A stretch of DNA of 64,000 nt from Hyphomonadaceae bacterium (lineage in GTDB: Bacteria > Pseudomonadota > Alphaproteobacteria > Caulobacterales > Aquidulcibacteraceae). Position 1 is the first letter of the stretch; every line of letters starts with the position of its first letter. Below the pieces are notes generated by a model that saw only the letters and a list, made by a program, of their open reading frames with translations, was not told the origin of the DNA and did not search any database. The stretch spans positions 1-64,000 of the forward strand of contig JAIELJ010000015.1 of assembly GCA_019753105.1 (NCBI GenBank). The letters run 5' to 3'. This document shows positions 27,955 to 36,610 of this stretch, one piece after another. The position numbers and the translations under genes were made by a program.

Positions 27955-27958
27955 GCCC

Positions 27959-28336
27959 TTGGCGCGGACGCCGCATCAGCGCGCCGAGGCCGAGCTGACG
28001 GCTTACGGGCTGAGTTTTCCCGAAACCACTTCTGGCCCTGGCTGGCAAACCACGCGCGCGCTTTATGTGCGCAAGAAAATGTTCTGCGTGTTCGGCGCCA
28101 AGGGCGAACTGCTCAATGCGTTGACGCTGATCATGAAGCTGCCAATCTCGGCCGAGATGGCTGAAGATCTGCCCTTCGTCCGCCCCGCCAAGGGTTGGTA
28201 CAAGCAGCACAAATGGGTGACGGCGCACTTTGGCGCTGACGATGATCCGCTCGCCGAGATGGAGACGCTGCGCGGCTGGCTGAAGCAGAGCTACATCGCA
28301 GTCGCGCCGAAGATGCTCGGGTGCCGAGCAACTTAG
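27959..28336 (+). CDS. MmcQ/YjbR-family protein
   Basis: A 125-residue protein with TTG start 4 bases after the kinase stop. Family features are the SFPETTSGPGWQTTRALYVRKKMFCVFG segment and PAKGWYKQHKWVTAHFGADDDPLAEMETLRGWLKQSYIAVAPK, matching the MmcQ/YjbR double-wing fold (often called CyaY-like, with possible DNA-binding). The extended alternative starts all lie inside the kinase gene, so the TTG is preferred. It is probably co-transcribed with the kinase. Function unknown. Confidence 0.75.
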   Translation: MARTPHQRAEAELTAYGLSFPETTSGPGWQTTRALYVRKKMFCVFGAKGELLNALTLIMKLPISAEMAEDLPFVRPAKGWYKQHKWVTAHFGADDDPLAEMETLRGWLKQSYIAVAPKMLGCRAT

Positions 28337-28397
28337 CAAAGCGCTATCGGAGCTGACGCGGCACGGCTATCGTTGGGCGATAGCGACGGGGGAAGCA

Positions 28398-29330
28398 ATG
28401 ACGGGCACGACCAGCGGCGATGGCGCCCCAAGGGCACCTCTGAGCCAACCAATCATCGGTTGGGCCCTCCTAGCCACTCTCATCGCCGCCGCACTCTCCG
28501 CCGGCATTGCTTTCTTGCTGGGCGACGAAACTGCCAGTGCGGAGGTCTATCGCACCCGCGGCAGCGACTATGCCGACCTCGTCGACGTGCTCTTGATGCT
28601 GGCGGTCTGCATCACAGTCTCGATTGGCGTGTGGCTGGCCTTTCATCTGCTCCTCTTCCGCAAGCGCGCGAAGCTGTGGAAGTCCGTCATCGCGCTCGTG
28701 GTGATCTTGCCCGTGGTTGTCTTCACTGGCTTCATCGCGCGGGCCGGCACGATCGTATCGCACTTCGAACAGGACCGCGCCGCTCTCAGGCAAATCCGGT
28801 CGAGTCTAAACCAGCGGCTCGCTGCGATGCGTGCTGAAACCGCCGACCAAGACGAGGCGCTGCGCGCCAATGCCGGTTTTCCGGCGATCAGTAGCGATGC
28901 TGATATTGTTGTCGCCCTCGAAGCAATTCGTACGCAACGCGATCGCATCCGGGCTTTCGAGTTGGAAGCAGACACAGAAATCGAACGCGCGCGCGAGGAA
29001 ATGCTTGCTCTTGATGTCTATGAAGGCGAGCGCGTCGAGTTCATTCAGCAACTCGACGCCATCTTGGCGCCGAACTCAGCAACACACCGGCTGTTCGACC
29101 TTGAGATCTCGCTCTTGGACAAACAAGAAGAAGCGATGCTGCTCTTAGTGCAACGGCGTTCGACTTGGGCTTTCCATCAGGGCGAAATCCAGTTTCACGA
29201 TCGCGACGCAGTCCACGATATGAACGAGTTCACGCGCCAAGCACACGACCTCATGCGACAGATAGACATTATCGAGGCTAATGGCGGCGAAGGCGTCCCG
29301 CGCGCAGCGCCTGACCCGCCGCCAGGCTGA
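28398..29330 (+). CDS. Unknown membrane protein with periplasmic or cytoplasmic coiled-coil domain
   Basis: A 310-residue protein not assigned to a family. It has three hydrophobic segments: about residues 20-42 (IGWALLATLIAAALSAGIAFLL), 60-86 (DVLLMLAVCITVSIGVWLAFHLLLF) and 95-115 (SVIALVVILPVVVFTGFIA). A 190-residue helical, charged tail is rich in Glu, Arg and Gln (HFEQDRAALRQIRSSLNQRL, RAFELEADTEIERAREEM), as in coiled coils. The C-terminus is Pro-rich. It is downstream of the MmcQ-like gene and convergent with ruvB. The helical tail could be a protein-interaction stalk. Confidence 0.7.
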   Translation: MTGTTSGDGAPRAPLSQPIIGWALLATLIAAALSAGIAFLLGDETASAEVYRTRGSDYADLVDVLLMLAVCITVSIGVWLAFHLLLFRKRAKLWKSVIALVVILPVVVFTGFIARAGTIVSHFEQDRAALRQIRSSLNQRLAAMRAETADQDEALRANAGFPAISSDADIVVALEAIRTQRDRIRAFELEADTEIERAREEMLALDVYEGERVEFIQQLDAILAPNSATHRLFDLEISLLDKQEEAMLLLVQRRSTWAFHQGEIQFHDRDAVHDMNEFTRQAHDLMRQIDIIEANGGEGVPRAAPDPPPG

Positions 29331-29369
29331 ACCATGTTTCACGTAGCGGATATTGACTTTCGAGACCCG

Positions 29370-30398
29370 CTACTTCCCCTCGAACAAGCTCCCGCTCTCA
29401 ACCGGCTTGCTCGGCGGCTTCTTCCCCAGCCGCTCATACGCCTTCGGCGCAGCAACCCGCCCGCGCGGCGTGCGCATGACTAGGCCTTGCTGCATCAAGT
29501 ACGGCTCAATCATATCCTCGATCGCATCGCGGGCTTCGGACAACGCCGCCGCCAGCGTGTCGACGCCAACCGGCCCGCCGGAATAGGTTTCGACCAAAGC
29601 ATGCAGATAGCGGCGATCGAGCATGTCGAGGCCGTCGCTATCGACATCGAGGCGTTTCAGCGCAGCATCGGCGGCTTTGGCGTCGATGGCATTGTCGCCG
29701 GCGAAATCGCGGACGCGGCGGAGCAAGCGCACCGCGACACGTGGCGTGCCGCGCGCGCGCTTCGCGATCTCATAAGCGCCGTCCGCCGTGATCGGCGCGC
29801 CCAACTTTGCAGAAGCACGCGACACGATGCCGAGCAAATCCTCGGCACTATAAAAATCCAGACGCACCGGAATGCCGAAGCGATCGCGCAGCGGCGTGCT
29901 CAGCATGCCCGCGCGCGTCGTCGCGCCGACAAGCGTGAACGGCGAAAGATCGATCCGCACGCTGCGCGCCGACGGGCCTTCGCCGATGATGATGTCGAGG
30001 TGATAATCCTCCATCGCCGGATAGAGAATTTCTTCGACCGCCGGCGCGAGGCGATGGATCTCGTCAATAAACAACACGTCGCGCGGTTCGAGATTGGTGA
30101 GCAGCGCCGCAAGATCGCCGGCGCGCGCAATCACGGGGCCGCTGGTGGCGCGGAAGCCGACACCCAATTCGCGCGCGATGATCTGCGCCAGTGTCGTCTT
30201 GCCTAAGCCCGGCGGGCCGAACAGCAAAGTGTGGTCCATCGCTTCGCTGCGGCCGCGCGCGGCTTCGACGAAGACCTTGAGATTGGCCTTGGCGGCGGGC
30301 TGGCCGACGAACTCGTCGAACCCTTGCGGGCGGAGCGCACGGTCCGCGCCCTCTCCGGGCATGCGTTCAGGCGTGGTGATGCGTTCTGCTTCGGCCAT
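29370..30398 (-). CDS. ruvB: Holliday junction branch-migration helicase RuvB
   Basis: A 342-residue AAA+ motor that drives branch migration with RuvA. Walker A is GPPGLGKT (61-68) and Walker B is in [10 protein letters not shown]. The sensor/hairpin region [26 protein letters not shown] and the C-terminal winged helix ([24 protein letters not shown] to [12 protein letters not shown]) are complete. It is on the same strand as ruvA and ruvC but separated from ruvA by 3.3 kb of unrelated genes. It is followed downstream, after another 8.9 kb, by ybgC. Confidence 0.97.
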   Translation of the reverse strand: MAEAERITTPERMPGEGADRALRPQGFDEFVGQPAAKANLKVFVEAARGRSEAMDHTLLFGPPGLGKTTLAQIIARELGVGFRATSGPVIARAGDLAALLTNLEPRDVLFIDEIHRLAPAVEEILYPAMEDYHLDIIIGEGPSARSVRIDLSPFTLVGATTRAGMLSTPLRDRFGIPVRLDFYSAEDLLGIVSRASAKLGAPITADGAYEIAKRARGTPRVAVRLLRRVRDFAGDNAIDAKAADAALKRLDVDSDGLDMLDRRYLHALVETYSGGPVGVDTLAAALSEARDAIEDMIEPYLMQQGLVMRTPRGRVAAPKAYERLGKKPPSKPVESGSLFEGK

Positions 30399-30538
30399 TG
30401 CGCTTCTTAACTCGATTCGGGTTTCCGAATTGTTCTGGTCTACGCCTGTGGATAAACCGAAAATCGAAATGTCGGCTTTAGGCGCTGGGCTTCGTCCTCC
30501 GGCCAGCGCCGCTCACGGCCAGGCTGAAAGGACACGCC

Positions 30539-30904
30539 ATGCACTACATGTTTCTGGTCTCCGGGGTCGAGACCGTGACTGCACCGCCGCAAGCCATGAT
30601 CGATGCGATCGAAGAGCTGACCGAGAAAGAAATGGCGGCAGGACGCATGAAAGCGCGCGGCGGGCTGCTGCCTGTCGCGATGGGCGCCGCGCGGATTGAA
30701 TCGCGTCGCGGCAAACTGAAAATGACGGACGGCCCGTTCGCGGAAACCAAGGAAGTGCTTGGCGGCTTTTCGATCTTCGAGTTCGAGACCCGCGAAGAAG
30801 CGCTTGCGGCCGCGCAGCAGTTCATGGACCTGCACAGCCGGCTCTGGCCGGAATGGGAAGGCGTTTGCGAGATGCGGCCAATGTTCGGCTTCGAGGCGCG
30901 CTAA
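30539..30904 (+). CDS. YciI-family (DGPF-domain) protein
   Basis: A 121-residue protein with a ferredoxin-like YCII fold. The N-terminal strand is MHYMFLVSG and the hallmark DGPF lies in KMTDGPFAETKEVLGGFSIFEF. Proteins of this group are frequently encoded beside ECF sigma factors, and here a sigma gene lies 1.1 kb downstream on the other strand. The catalytic role is not established. It is divergent from ruvB across 140 bases. Confidence 0.88.
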   Translation: MHYMFLVSGVETVTAPPQAMIDAIEELTEKEMAAGRMKARGGLLPVAMGAARIESRRGKLKMTDGPFAETKEVLGGFSIFEFETREEALAAAQQFMDLHSRLWPEWEGVCEMRPMFGFEAR

Positions 30905-30939
30905 AGCCGAGGGTCAGCGCGACGCTCGGCTCGGCGGCG

Positions 30940-31539
30940 TTAGCTCGCTTGGTATTGCGCGATCAGTGCGTCGAGGTGCCGGCGTTCGGGTGCGAGTTGG
31001 ACGACGTATTTCACGACCATCCAAACCGCACCGCACGCCAGCGCCCCACCAAGCACGATGGCCGCCGATTGCATCTCGTGCGGCGCCATTTTGCCGGTCG
31101 CGACAAGCTGGTTGAGCAGCACGAAAAGCAGCGGTGCGAACGCAAGTTGGGCGCCGCCGATGATGAAGATCCGCAGCCGCGCTGCGTCATTATCGGCCTT
31201 CAGCGCGCGGAAAGTCTCAAGCAGCGTGCCAGTCGGCCCGCCCTGCGGCGCGGCGCGTTGGGCGATGAAAATGAGCGCAATGAAAGGGATCAGCGCAAAA
31301 GGAATGAGCCCCCACTCGCGCGTAAGATCGATCGAGTCGACTTGGCCGGTGAGCAGATCGACGCCCATCAGCGCCAGCGGAATGGTCAGCATCACGCCCG
31401 CGAACACCAGCATGCGGCGCAATTGCGTGCGGCGGCTAGCAAGCTTGGCTTGCGCTTCAGCCACGATGTAGGCGCTCGCGGCCGCACTCGGATTGTTGGC
31501 GTTCGAGGCCCAGGCGTTGCGCAGGGATTCATAATCCAT
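30940..31539 (-). CDS. Unknown four-span membrane protein coupled to an ECF sigma factor
   Basis: A 199-residue protein. After a soluble N-terminus (MDYESLRNAWASNANNP) there are hydrophobic segments at about residues 43-62, 75-93, 125-145 and 158-177. It overlaps the end of the upstream sigma gene by 11 bases, the arrangement typical of sigma/anti-sigma pairs. No recognised anti-sigma domain (zinc-binding HxxxCxxC or RskA-type) is present. A regulatory role toward the sigma factor is inferred from coupling only. Confidence 0.7.
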   Translation of the reverse strand: MDYESLRNAWASNANNPSAAASAYIVAEAQAKLASRRTQLRRMLVFAGVMLTIPLALMGVDLLTGQVDSIDLTREWGLIPFALIPFIALIFIAQRAAPQGGPTGTLLETFRALKADNDAARLRIFIIGGAQLAFAPLLFVLLNQLVATGKMAPHEMQSAAIVLGGALACGAVWMVVKYVVQLAPERRHLDALIAQYQAS

Positions 31540-32011
31540 CGTCGTTCTCCATCAGTTGCGTGAGCTTGGCGCGCGCACGCGTGAGCCGCGCGCCGACATT
31601 GGTTTCGCTGAGACCGTGAATGGCCGCGATCTCGGCGTAAGATTGGCCCTCGAGCGAGAGCAGCATGAGCGAGCGATCGACGGCTTCGAGCCTGCGGATC
31701 GCCGCGTAGAGGCGCTCGATCTGCGGATCTTCGCTGGCGTTTTCTTCGACGCGCAGCCGCTCATATTCGCTCTGCCGATGCCGCCGGCGCGCCTCAGACT
31801 TGCGCCAGGTCAGCGCGCGATTGTGCGCGACGCGGTAGATGAATGTCGTCTCCGCACTCTCGCCGCGAAACGACGGCGCTGCGCGCCAGACTGCGAGCAG
31901 TAGCTCTTGTAGAAGATCATGCTGGTCAGCGTTCACGGCAAAGGCCCGCGCGATACGGTGCAGGACACCAACATGCGCACTCACCCACGCCTGAAACCGC
32001 TCATCGCCCAC
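31529..32011 (-). CDS. ECF-type RNA polymerase sigma factor
   Basis: A 160-residue sigma-70 relative with only regions 2 and 4. Region 2 contains DLLQELLLAVWRAAPSFRGESAETTFIYRVAHNRAL (core-binding and -10 recognition). Region 4 contains LMLLSLEGQSYAEIAAIHGLSETNVGARLTRARAKLTQLM (helix-turn-helix for the -35). It is followed with an 11-base overlap by a four-span membrane protein that may control it. The target regulon and signal are unknown. ATG at 32011 fits the family N-terminus. Confidence 0.9.
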   Translation of the reverse strand: MGDERFQAWVSAHVGVLHRIARAFAVNADQHDLLQELLLAVWRAAPSFRGESAETTFIYRVAHNRALTWRKSEARRRHRQSEYERLRVEENASEDPQIERLYAAIRRLEAVDRSLMLLSLEGQSYAEIAAIHGLSETNVGARLTRARAKLTQLMENDDGL

Positions 32012-32057
32012 AATCAGCTCCGATCCACTGCGTTAGACGGCAGTGGGGAGCCGCTCC

Positions 32058-32531
32058 TTACACGCGGCGCAGCCGAATAAGGTAACAGCGCCGCCCGATT
32101 TCGGTCCGACTGGCAGCCAACTCGGGAAAACGATCTGCGTAGACCTGAAAACTTCGCCGGCTCTCAGGCGGCGACGAGCGTCGGAACTCAGCGCAAAGAT
32201 TGATCCGATCCGGGGCGGCTACCTCGTAGGACACCAGCTCCTCCAGATCCGTCCGCAGCGCGCCGCGCTCACAATCTCTGTTGTCATAGTTCATCGCAAC
32301 GAGTGCTGTGCGCGCCTCATCGATGCTCGTTGGCAGCCGGTGCGTGGTTTCAAAATAGCATTGCGCCGCAGTTGCGACGGCGCCGATGGCTTGATAGTGC
32401 GCGTCGTCTAATCGCCGATCGCGCGCGGTGCTGGGACTTCCAACTGTCGTCAAGCCGGCGATGATTGCCGCAACTACAGCGAAGCCGCTGAGAATCGCGA
32501 CGATTAGACCGAGATCAGGCTTGCTGGTCAT
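32058..32531 (-). CDS. Unknown single-span membrane protein
   Basis: A 157-residue protein with an N-terminal transmembrane helix (LIVAILSGFAVVAAIIAGL, about residues 9-27). The predicted extracytoplasmic part contains four Cys residues (AAQCYFETTHRLP, NRDCERGAL, NLCAEFRR, RRCYLIRL), enough for two disulfides. The start at 32531 has GAGG 8 bases upstream; 32537 is also possible. It overlaps the end of the preceding DUF5671 gene by 17 bases, so the two are coupled. No family recognised. Confidence 0.65.
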   Translation of the reverse strand: MTSKPDLGLIVAILSGFAVVAAIIAGLTTVGSPSTARDRRLDDAHYQAIGAVATAAQCYFETTHRLPTSIDEARTALVAMNYDNRDCERGALRTDLEELVSYEVAAPDRINLCAEFRRSSPPESRRSFQVYADRFPELAASRTEIGRRCYLIRLRRV

Positions 32532-33159
32532 TCTCATCGCCTCGCTCGGCGTCGCGGATGAAATAGAGAAAGATCGCGCCCGCGATTGCCGCAACCACCA
32601 GGAACTTGAGCGTCACGCGCGTTGTGAGATCGCCGTTGAGAAAGCCGTAAACCAGCCCGATCGCATCGCCGATCAGTGTGCACGCGGCGATCACCAGCGT
32701 GACGTAGGTGAGCCATTTACGTACGCGTGAACGCTGCATCATCGGATTGATGCGGCGTTGCTTGCGGATATGCAGCGCAAGCCAAACGAAAAGCGGCCCG
32801 CCGACAACGAGACCAGCAATGCCGCGCCGTATCTGACTGTCGAGAAAATCTGCGCCGTAAGTCTCGACCTCATCGGGAATTGTTGTGTCGATCAACGCAA
32901 ACAGCAACGAACCCAAGTGCCAAGCGACAATGCCCAGCAACAGGAAAAGCACGAGATAGAGAAACGCCTCGCGCGCCGAGACGTAGGCTTTTGGCCTCGG
33001 CACCGCCAAGCCGGACTCAGTCACCACCCACTCGGCGAGTGCAGCATCCACCTCTTTCTTGGTCCAGCCAGCAGAGACGAGTGCAGCGCCTATGCGTTCG
33101 CTGCTTTCGCCGCGGTTGAGCGCCTCCTTGATGAATGCGTCGAGTGTCGCGTTTGCCAT
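32515..33159 (-). CDS. DUF5671-like membrane protein
   Basis: A 214-residue protein. Residues 1-50 form a soluble helical domain (MANATLDAFIKEALNRGESSERIGAALVSAGW) resembling the domain found at the start of DUF5671 proteins. Transmembrane segments follow at about 63-85 (AFLYLVLFLLLGIVAWHLGSLL), 110-128, 147-168 and 180-197. ATG at 33159 has GGAGG upstream. It overlaps the next gene at its 3' end. It is divergent from the Gre-factor gene across 55 bases. Function unknown. Confidence 0.72.
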   Translation of the reverse strand: MANATLDAFIKEALNRGESSERIGAALVSAGWTKKEVDAALAEWVVTESGLAVPRPKAYVSAREAFLYLVLFLLLGIVAWHLGSLLFALIDTTIPDEVETYGADFLDSQIRRGIAGLVVGGPLFVWLALHIRKQRRINPMMQRSRVRKWLTYVTLVIAACTLIGDAIGLVYGFLNGDLTTRVTLKFLVVAAIAGAIFLYFIRDAERGDENDQQA

Positions 33160-33214
33160 GCGGCCTCCGGTGCACGCGCCTTGAGGTATGGCGTGGGCGC
33201 GATACATCTACTCC

Positions 33215-33667
33215 ATGAGCCGCGCTTTCGTGAAGGAAGATGATGACGCGCCGGAGGAGCGGGCTGAGCGGCCGATCTCGTCTGCGCCGAATTTAGTCAC
33301 CGCTGATGGCCTCGCCGCCATCGAGGCCGAAGTCGCGCGGCTGACGCAATCCCTTGCCGCCACTGAAGACCGCGACACCCGCGCCCGCCTCAACCGCGAT
33401 CTGCGCTACTGGAACGCACGTCTCGGCAGCGCGCATGTGCAGCCCGCGCCGGCAGACAACGAGATCGTCCGCTTCGGCGCAACGCTGACCATCCACCGCG
33501 ACGACGGCCGCAAGCAAACCTTCCGCATCGTCGGAGAAGACGAAGCCGATCCCGAACGCGGCACCCTCTCCTACGTCTCTCCGCTGGCGCAAGCGCTCAT
33601 GGGCAAGAGCGAAGGCGATAGCGTGCGCGTTGCTGGCGCAGATGCGGAGATCGTCGCGATTAGTTAG
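33215..33667 (+). CDS. GreA/GreB-family transcription elongation factor
   Basis: A 150-residue protein beginning MSRAFVKEDDDAPEERAERP, the usual start of this GreB-like group. A helical N-terminal coiled-coil domain (LAAIEAEVARLTQSLAATEDRDTRARLNRDLRYWNARL) and a C-terminal FKBP-like domain (IVRFGATLTIHRDDGRKQTFRIVGEDEADPERGTLSYVSPLAQALMGK) follow. Gre factors bind the secondary channel of RNA polymerase and trigger cleavage of backtracked RNA. The acidic DD/EE at the coiled-coil tip region is not obvious, so anti-cleavage or regulatory activity is also possible. It converges with ruvA, overlapping it by 4 bases. Confidence 0.85.
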   Translation: MSRAFVKEDDDAPEERAERPISSAPNLVTADGLAAIEAEVARLTQSLAATEDRDTRARLNRDLRYWNARLGSAHVQPAPADNEIVRFGATLTIHRDDGRKQTFRIVGEDEADPERGTLSYVSPLAQALMGKSEGDSVRVAGADAEIVAIS

Positions 33668-34278
33668 CGGCTGACTTCTTTCAACGCAGCGCGGATGAGT
33701 TCCGGCGCCGGCGCATCCGCGTCGAACTGCTTGGCCGCACTCGCAACAGCGCGTGCCGCGCTCGATTGGTCGATGCCGAGATTGACCAGAGCCGACACCG
33801 CTTCGGCGCGCGCGCCGGTGATGATGGCGTTGGCCGTACCTTTGCCGGCGCCGGGCGCAGCGCCCGAGATGAAGCCCTTCGGCCCCTGCTTCGCCGCCAA
33901 CTCTTGCGCCAAGCGCGCCGCGAGTTTGGGGCCTACACCATTGGCGCGCGCGAACGCGGCTTTGTCCTGGAGCGCGATTGCATCGACCAGCACAGACGGC
34001 GGCATCGCATCGAGAATGCCAAGTGCGACCTTCGCGCCGACGCCCGGAATGGTTTGCAGATGCGCGAACCAGGCGCGCTCGTCTTCGCCGGTGAAACCGA
34101 ACAAGCGGATCGCGTCTTCGCGTACGTGCGTCTCGACGAAGAGCTTGACCGTCGCACCCACGCTCAGCCGCTGCAGCGTGCGCGCGCCCGCTTGCACGAG
34201 GTAGCCCACGCCGCCGACCTCAATCAGCGCCGTCTCCTCGCCGACAGCACCCACGACACCGTTCAATGACCCGATCAT
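33664..34278 (-). CDS. ruvA: Holliday junction-binding protein RuvA
   Basis: A 204-residue DNA-binding subunit of the RuvAB complex. Domain I (MIGSLNGVVGAVGEETALIEVGGVGYLV), domain II with two helix-hairpin-helix motifs (LQTIPGVGAKVALGIL, ARANGVGPKLAARLAQEL) and the C-terminal RuvB-contacting domain III (EAVSALVNLGIDQSSAARAVASAAK) are all present. The ATG at 34278 gives the canonical MIGS/MIGxLxG start; upstream in-frame sequence is not RuvA. It is isolated from ruvB (3.3 kb) and ruvC (5.6 kb). Confidence 0.96.
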   Translation of the reverse strand: MIGSLNGVVGAVGEETALIEVGGVGYLVQAGARTLQRLSVGATVKLFVETHVREDAIRLFGFTGEDERAWFAHLQTIPGVGAKVALGILDAMPPSVLVDAIALQDKAAFARANGVGPKLAARLAQELAAKQGPKGFISGAAPGAGKGTANAIITGARAEAVSALVNLGIDQSSAARAVASAAKQFDADAPAPELIRAALKEVSR

Positions 34279-34420
34279 CGGAAATCCTCTTCCCCTCTCC
34301 AGTGCGGGGATTCGGGCGCGGGCGGAACGATTGGCGTGGATTTCGTGCGGCTCGCCGCATGGGATTGGCCGCTCCGGGGCAGCCGCGCTAAGCCGGAGGC
34401 TCAAAGTTTGGGGAAAACGC

Positions 34421-36475
34421 ATGCCACAGCTGACACGCCGCGCCGTCACCGTCTCAACGCTCGCGCTCATGGCCGGATGCGCCACAGGCGGCGGATCGAC
34501 CTCGGCGCCGCGCGGTCGCGCCGCCATCGGCTCTTTCGGCATCGACATGACGTCCGTCGATCCAAACGTGAAGCCGGGCGACGATTTCTTCGAGTACTGC
34601 AACGGCACGTGGATGCGTAACAACACCATCCCTGAGGATCGCACCTCCTGGGGCACGAACGACATGCTGACGGTGAAAGCCGAGCATGATGTGCGCACGA
34701 TCATCGAAGAAGCCGCAGCAGCTGGCGGCGAGGAAGGCTCGAACCGCCAGAAGATTGCTGACTTCTACAACGCGTATCTCGATCAGGACGCGATCGACGC
34801 GCGCGGCCTCACACCCATCCAACCGGCGCTGACGCAGATCGCAGCGTTCCGCACGCACGAAGATGTTGTGCGATTCATCGGCACGCCCGGCAATGGCGCG
34901 TCGTTCCCGATCTCGCTCTATATCGGCCTCGATGAGCGCAACCCGGATCGTTATCTGCCGCAAATGACGCATGGTGGCTTAGGCCTGCCGGAGCGCGAAT
35001 ATTATCGCCGCGAAGACGCCCGTATGCCGGCGCTGCGCCAAGGATACGAAGCTGCGTGCGCGAACATGCTGGGTCTCATCGGGCAAAGCGACGCCGCCGC
35101 GAAAGCGCGCGCGATCATGGCGCTTGAGACGCAGATTGCCGAATTGCATTGGCCGGTCGCGGATCGCCGCGAGCGTGAGCGCACCTACAATCTGCTCAGC
35201 AAAGAACAAGTCCGCGCGCTGGCGCCAGCCTTCCCGTGGAATGCGTATTTCACGGCGCGCGGGCTCGGCAATGCGAACGAGATTGTTGTCGCCGAATTGA
35301 GCGCAATGGGGCCGCTCGCGAACCTCGTCGTCAACACACCGGTGACGACGTGGCAGAGCTATGTCGCTTGGCATTACGTGAGCGCCCGAGCCGCGGTGCT
35401 GCCGCGCACGATTGATGATGCGAACTTCGACTTCTACGGCCGTCAATTGAGCGGCGCGGAGCGCCAGCGCGATCGTTGGCAGCGCGCCATTCAGGCTACA
35501 AACGGCGCGCTCGGCGAAGCGATTGGCGAGATCTATGTCGCGCGCCACTTCCCGCCGGAAACCAAAGCGCAAGCGCTCGAACTGGTCGAGAACATGCGCA
35601 TCGCCTACGGCCAGCGCATCGATCAATCGCCCTGGATGTCAGAGGAAACGAAGGTCGCGGCGCGCGAGAAGCTCGCCACGTTCCGCCCGAAGATCGGCTA
35701 CCCGGATAGCTGGAAAGATTATTCAGGCTACGAGGTGCGCGCCGGCGACGCGTTCGGCAACGCACATCGCTATGCGACTTGGGATTGGGCCAACGATCTA
35801 GCGCGCCTGGGCCGCCCAAGCGATCGCGATGAATGGTTCATGGTCCCGCACGCGGTGAACGCTTATTACAACCCGCCGTTCAACGAGATCGTCTTCCCTG
35901 CCGGTTATCTCCAGCCGCCGCTCTTCGATATCAATGCCGACCCTGCCGTGAATTACGGCGCCATTGGCGGCGTCATTGGCCACGAAATGGGTCACGGCTT
36001 CGATGACCAAGGCGCGAAGTCGGATGCGCACGGCGTGTTGCGCGATTGGTGGAACGAAGAAGATGTCCGCCGCTTCCGCGAAGTCACGGATCGTTTGGCC
36101 GATCAGTATTCGCAGTTCGAGCCGCTGCCGGGCTTGCGCCTGAACGGGCGCTTGTCGCTCGGCGAGAACATCGGCGATTGCGGCGGATTGCAAGTTGCGT
36201 TGCACGCCTATCGCATTTCATTGAACGGCGAAGAGCCGCCTGTGCTCGAAGGCACGACCGGCCTGCAGCGCTTCTTCATGGGCCGCGCCCAACACCGCAA
36301 AATGATTCAGCGCGAACAAGCGCTGCGCAATCAGGTGATGACAGGCCCGCACTCGCCCGCGCGGTATCGGATCAACGGCCCGGCGCGCAATATGGATGCG
36401 TGGTACGAAGCCTTTAACGTTCAACCTGGCGATGCACTTTACCTGCCGCCAGAAGAGCGCGTCACGATTTGGTAG
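34421..36475 (+). CDS. M13-family zinc metallopeptidase, exported (neprilysin/PepO-like)
   Basis: A 684-residue endopeptidase. The N-terminus MPQLTRRAVTVSTLALMAGC looks like a lipoprotein signal with a lipobox (LMAGC) and a twin-Arg pair, so Tat or Sec export with lipidation is likely. Then comes the M13 start SVDPNVKPGDDFFEYCNGTWM. The zinc motif HEMGH is H521-E522-M523-G524-H525, with the third ligand E582 in GENIGDCGG. Substrate-binding NAYYNPPFNEIVFPAG is present. M13 enzymes cleave oligopeptides. It lies 135 bases upstream of the Tat-exported repeat protein on the same strand, and is divergent from ruvA. Confidence 0.93.
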   Translation: MPQLTRRAVTVSTLALMAGCATGGGSTSAPRGRAAIGSFGIDMTSVDPNVKPGDDFFEYCNGTWMRNNTIPEDRTSWGTNDMLTVKAEHDVRTIIEEAAAAGGEEGSNRQKIADFYNAYLDQDAIDARGLTPIQPALTQIAAFRTHEDVVRFIGTPGNGASFPISLYIGLDERNPDRYLPQMTHGGLGLPEREYYRREDARMPALRQGYEAACANMLGLIGQSDAAAKARAIMALETQIAELHWPVADRRERERTYNLLSKEQVRALAPAFPWNAYFTARGLGNANEIVVAELSAMGPLANLVVNTPVTTWQSYVAWHYVSARAAVLPRTIDDANFDFYGRQLSGAERQRDRWQRAIQATNGALGEAIGEIYVARHFPPETKAQALELVENMRIAYGQRIDQSPWMSEETKVAAREKLATFRPKIGYPDSWKDYSGYEVRAGDAFGNAHRYATWDWANDLARLGRPSDRDEWFMVPHAVNAYYNPPFNEIVFPAGYLQPPLFDINADPAVNYGAIGGVIGHEMGHGFDDQGAKSDAHGVLRDWWNEEDVRRFREVTDRLADQYSQFEPLPGLRLNGRLSLGENIGDCGGLQVALHAYRISLNGEEPPVLEGTTGLQRFFMGRAQHRKMIQREQALRNQVMTGPHSPARYRINGPARNMDAWYEAFNVQPGDALYLPPEERVTIW

Positions 36476-36610
36476 CCCCATAAATGCGGGCTAGTTGCGA
36501 GACGTTCGCGCGTGCCAAACCGTCGCACGCGGTGTTAGATTCGTGTTTGAGGGAAGAGTTTGATGCGAGCGGCTCGCAAGTCGGGCCGGCGCTGACTTTT
36601 GGGGAGACCG

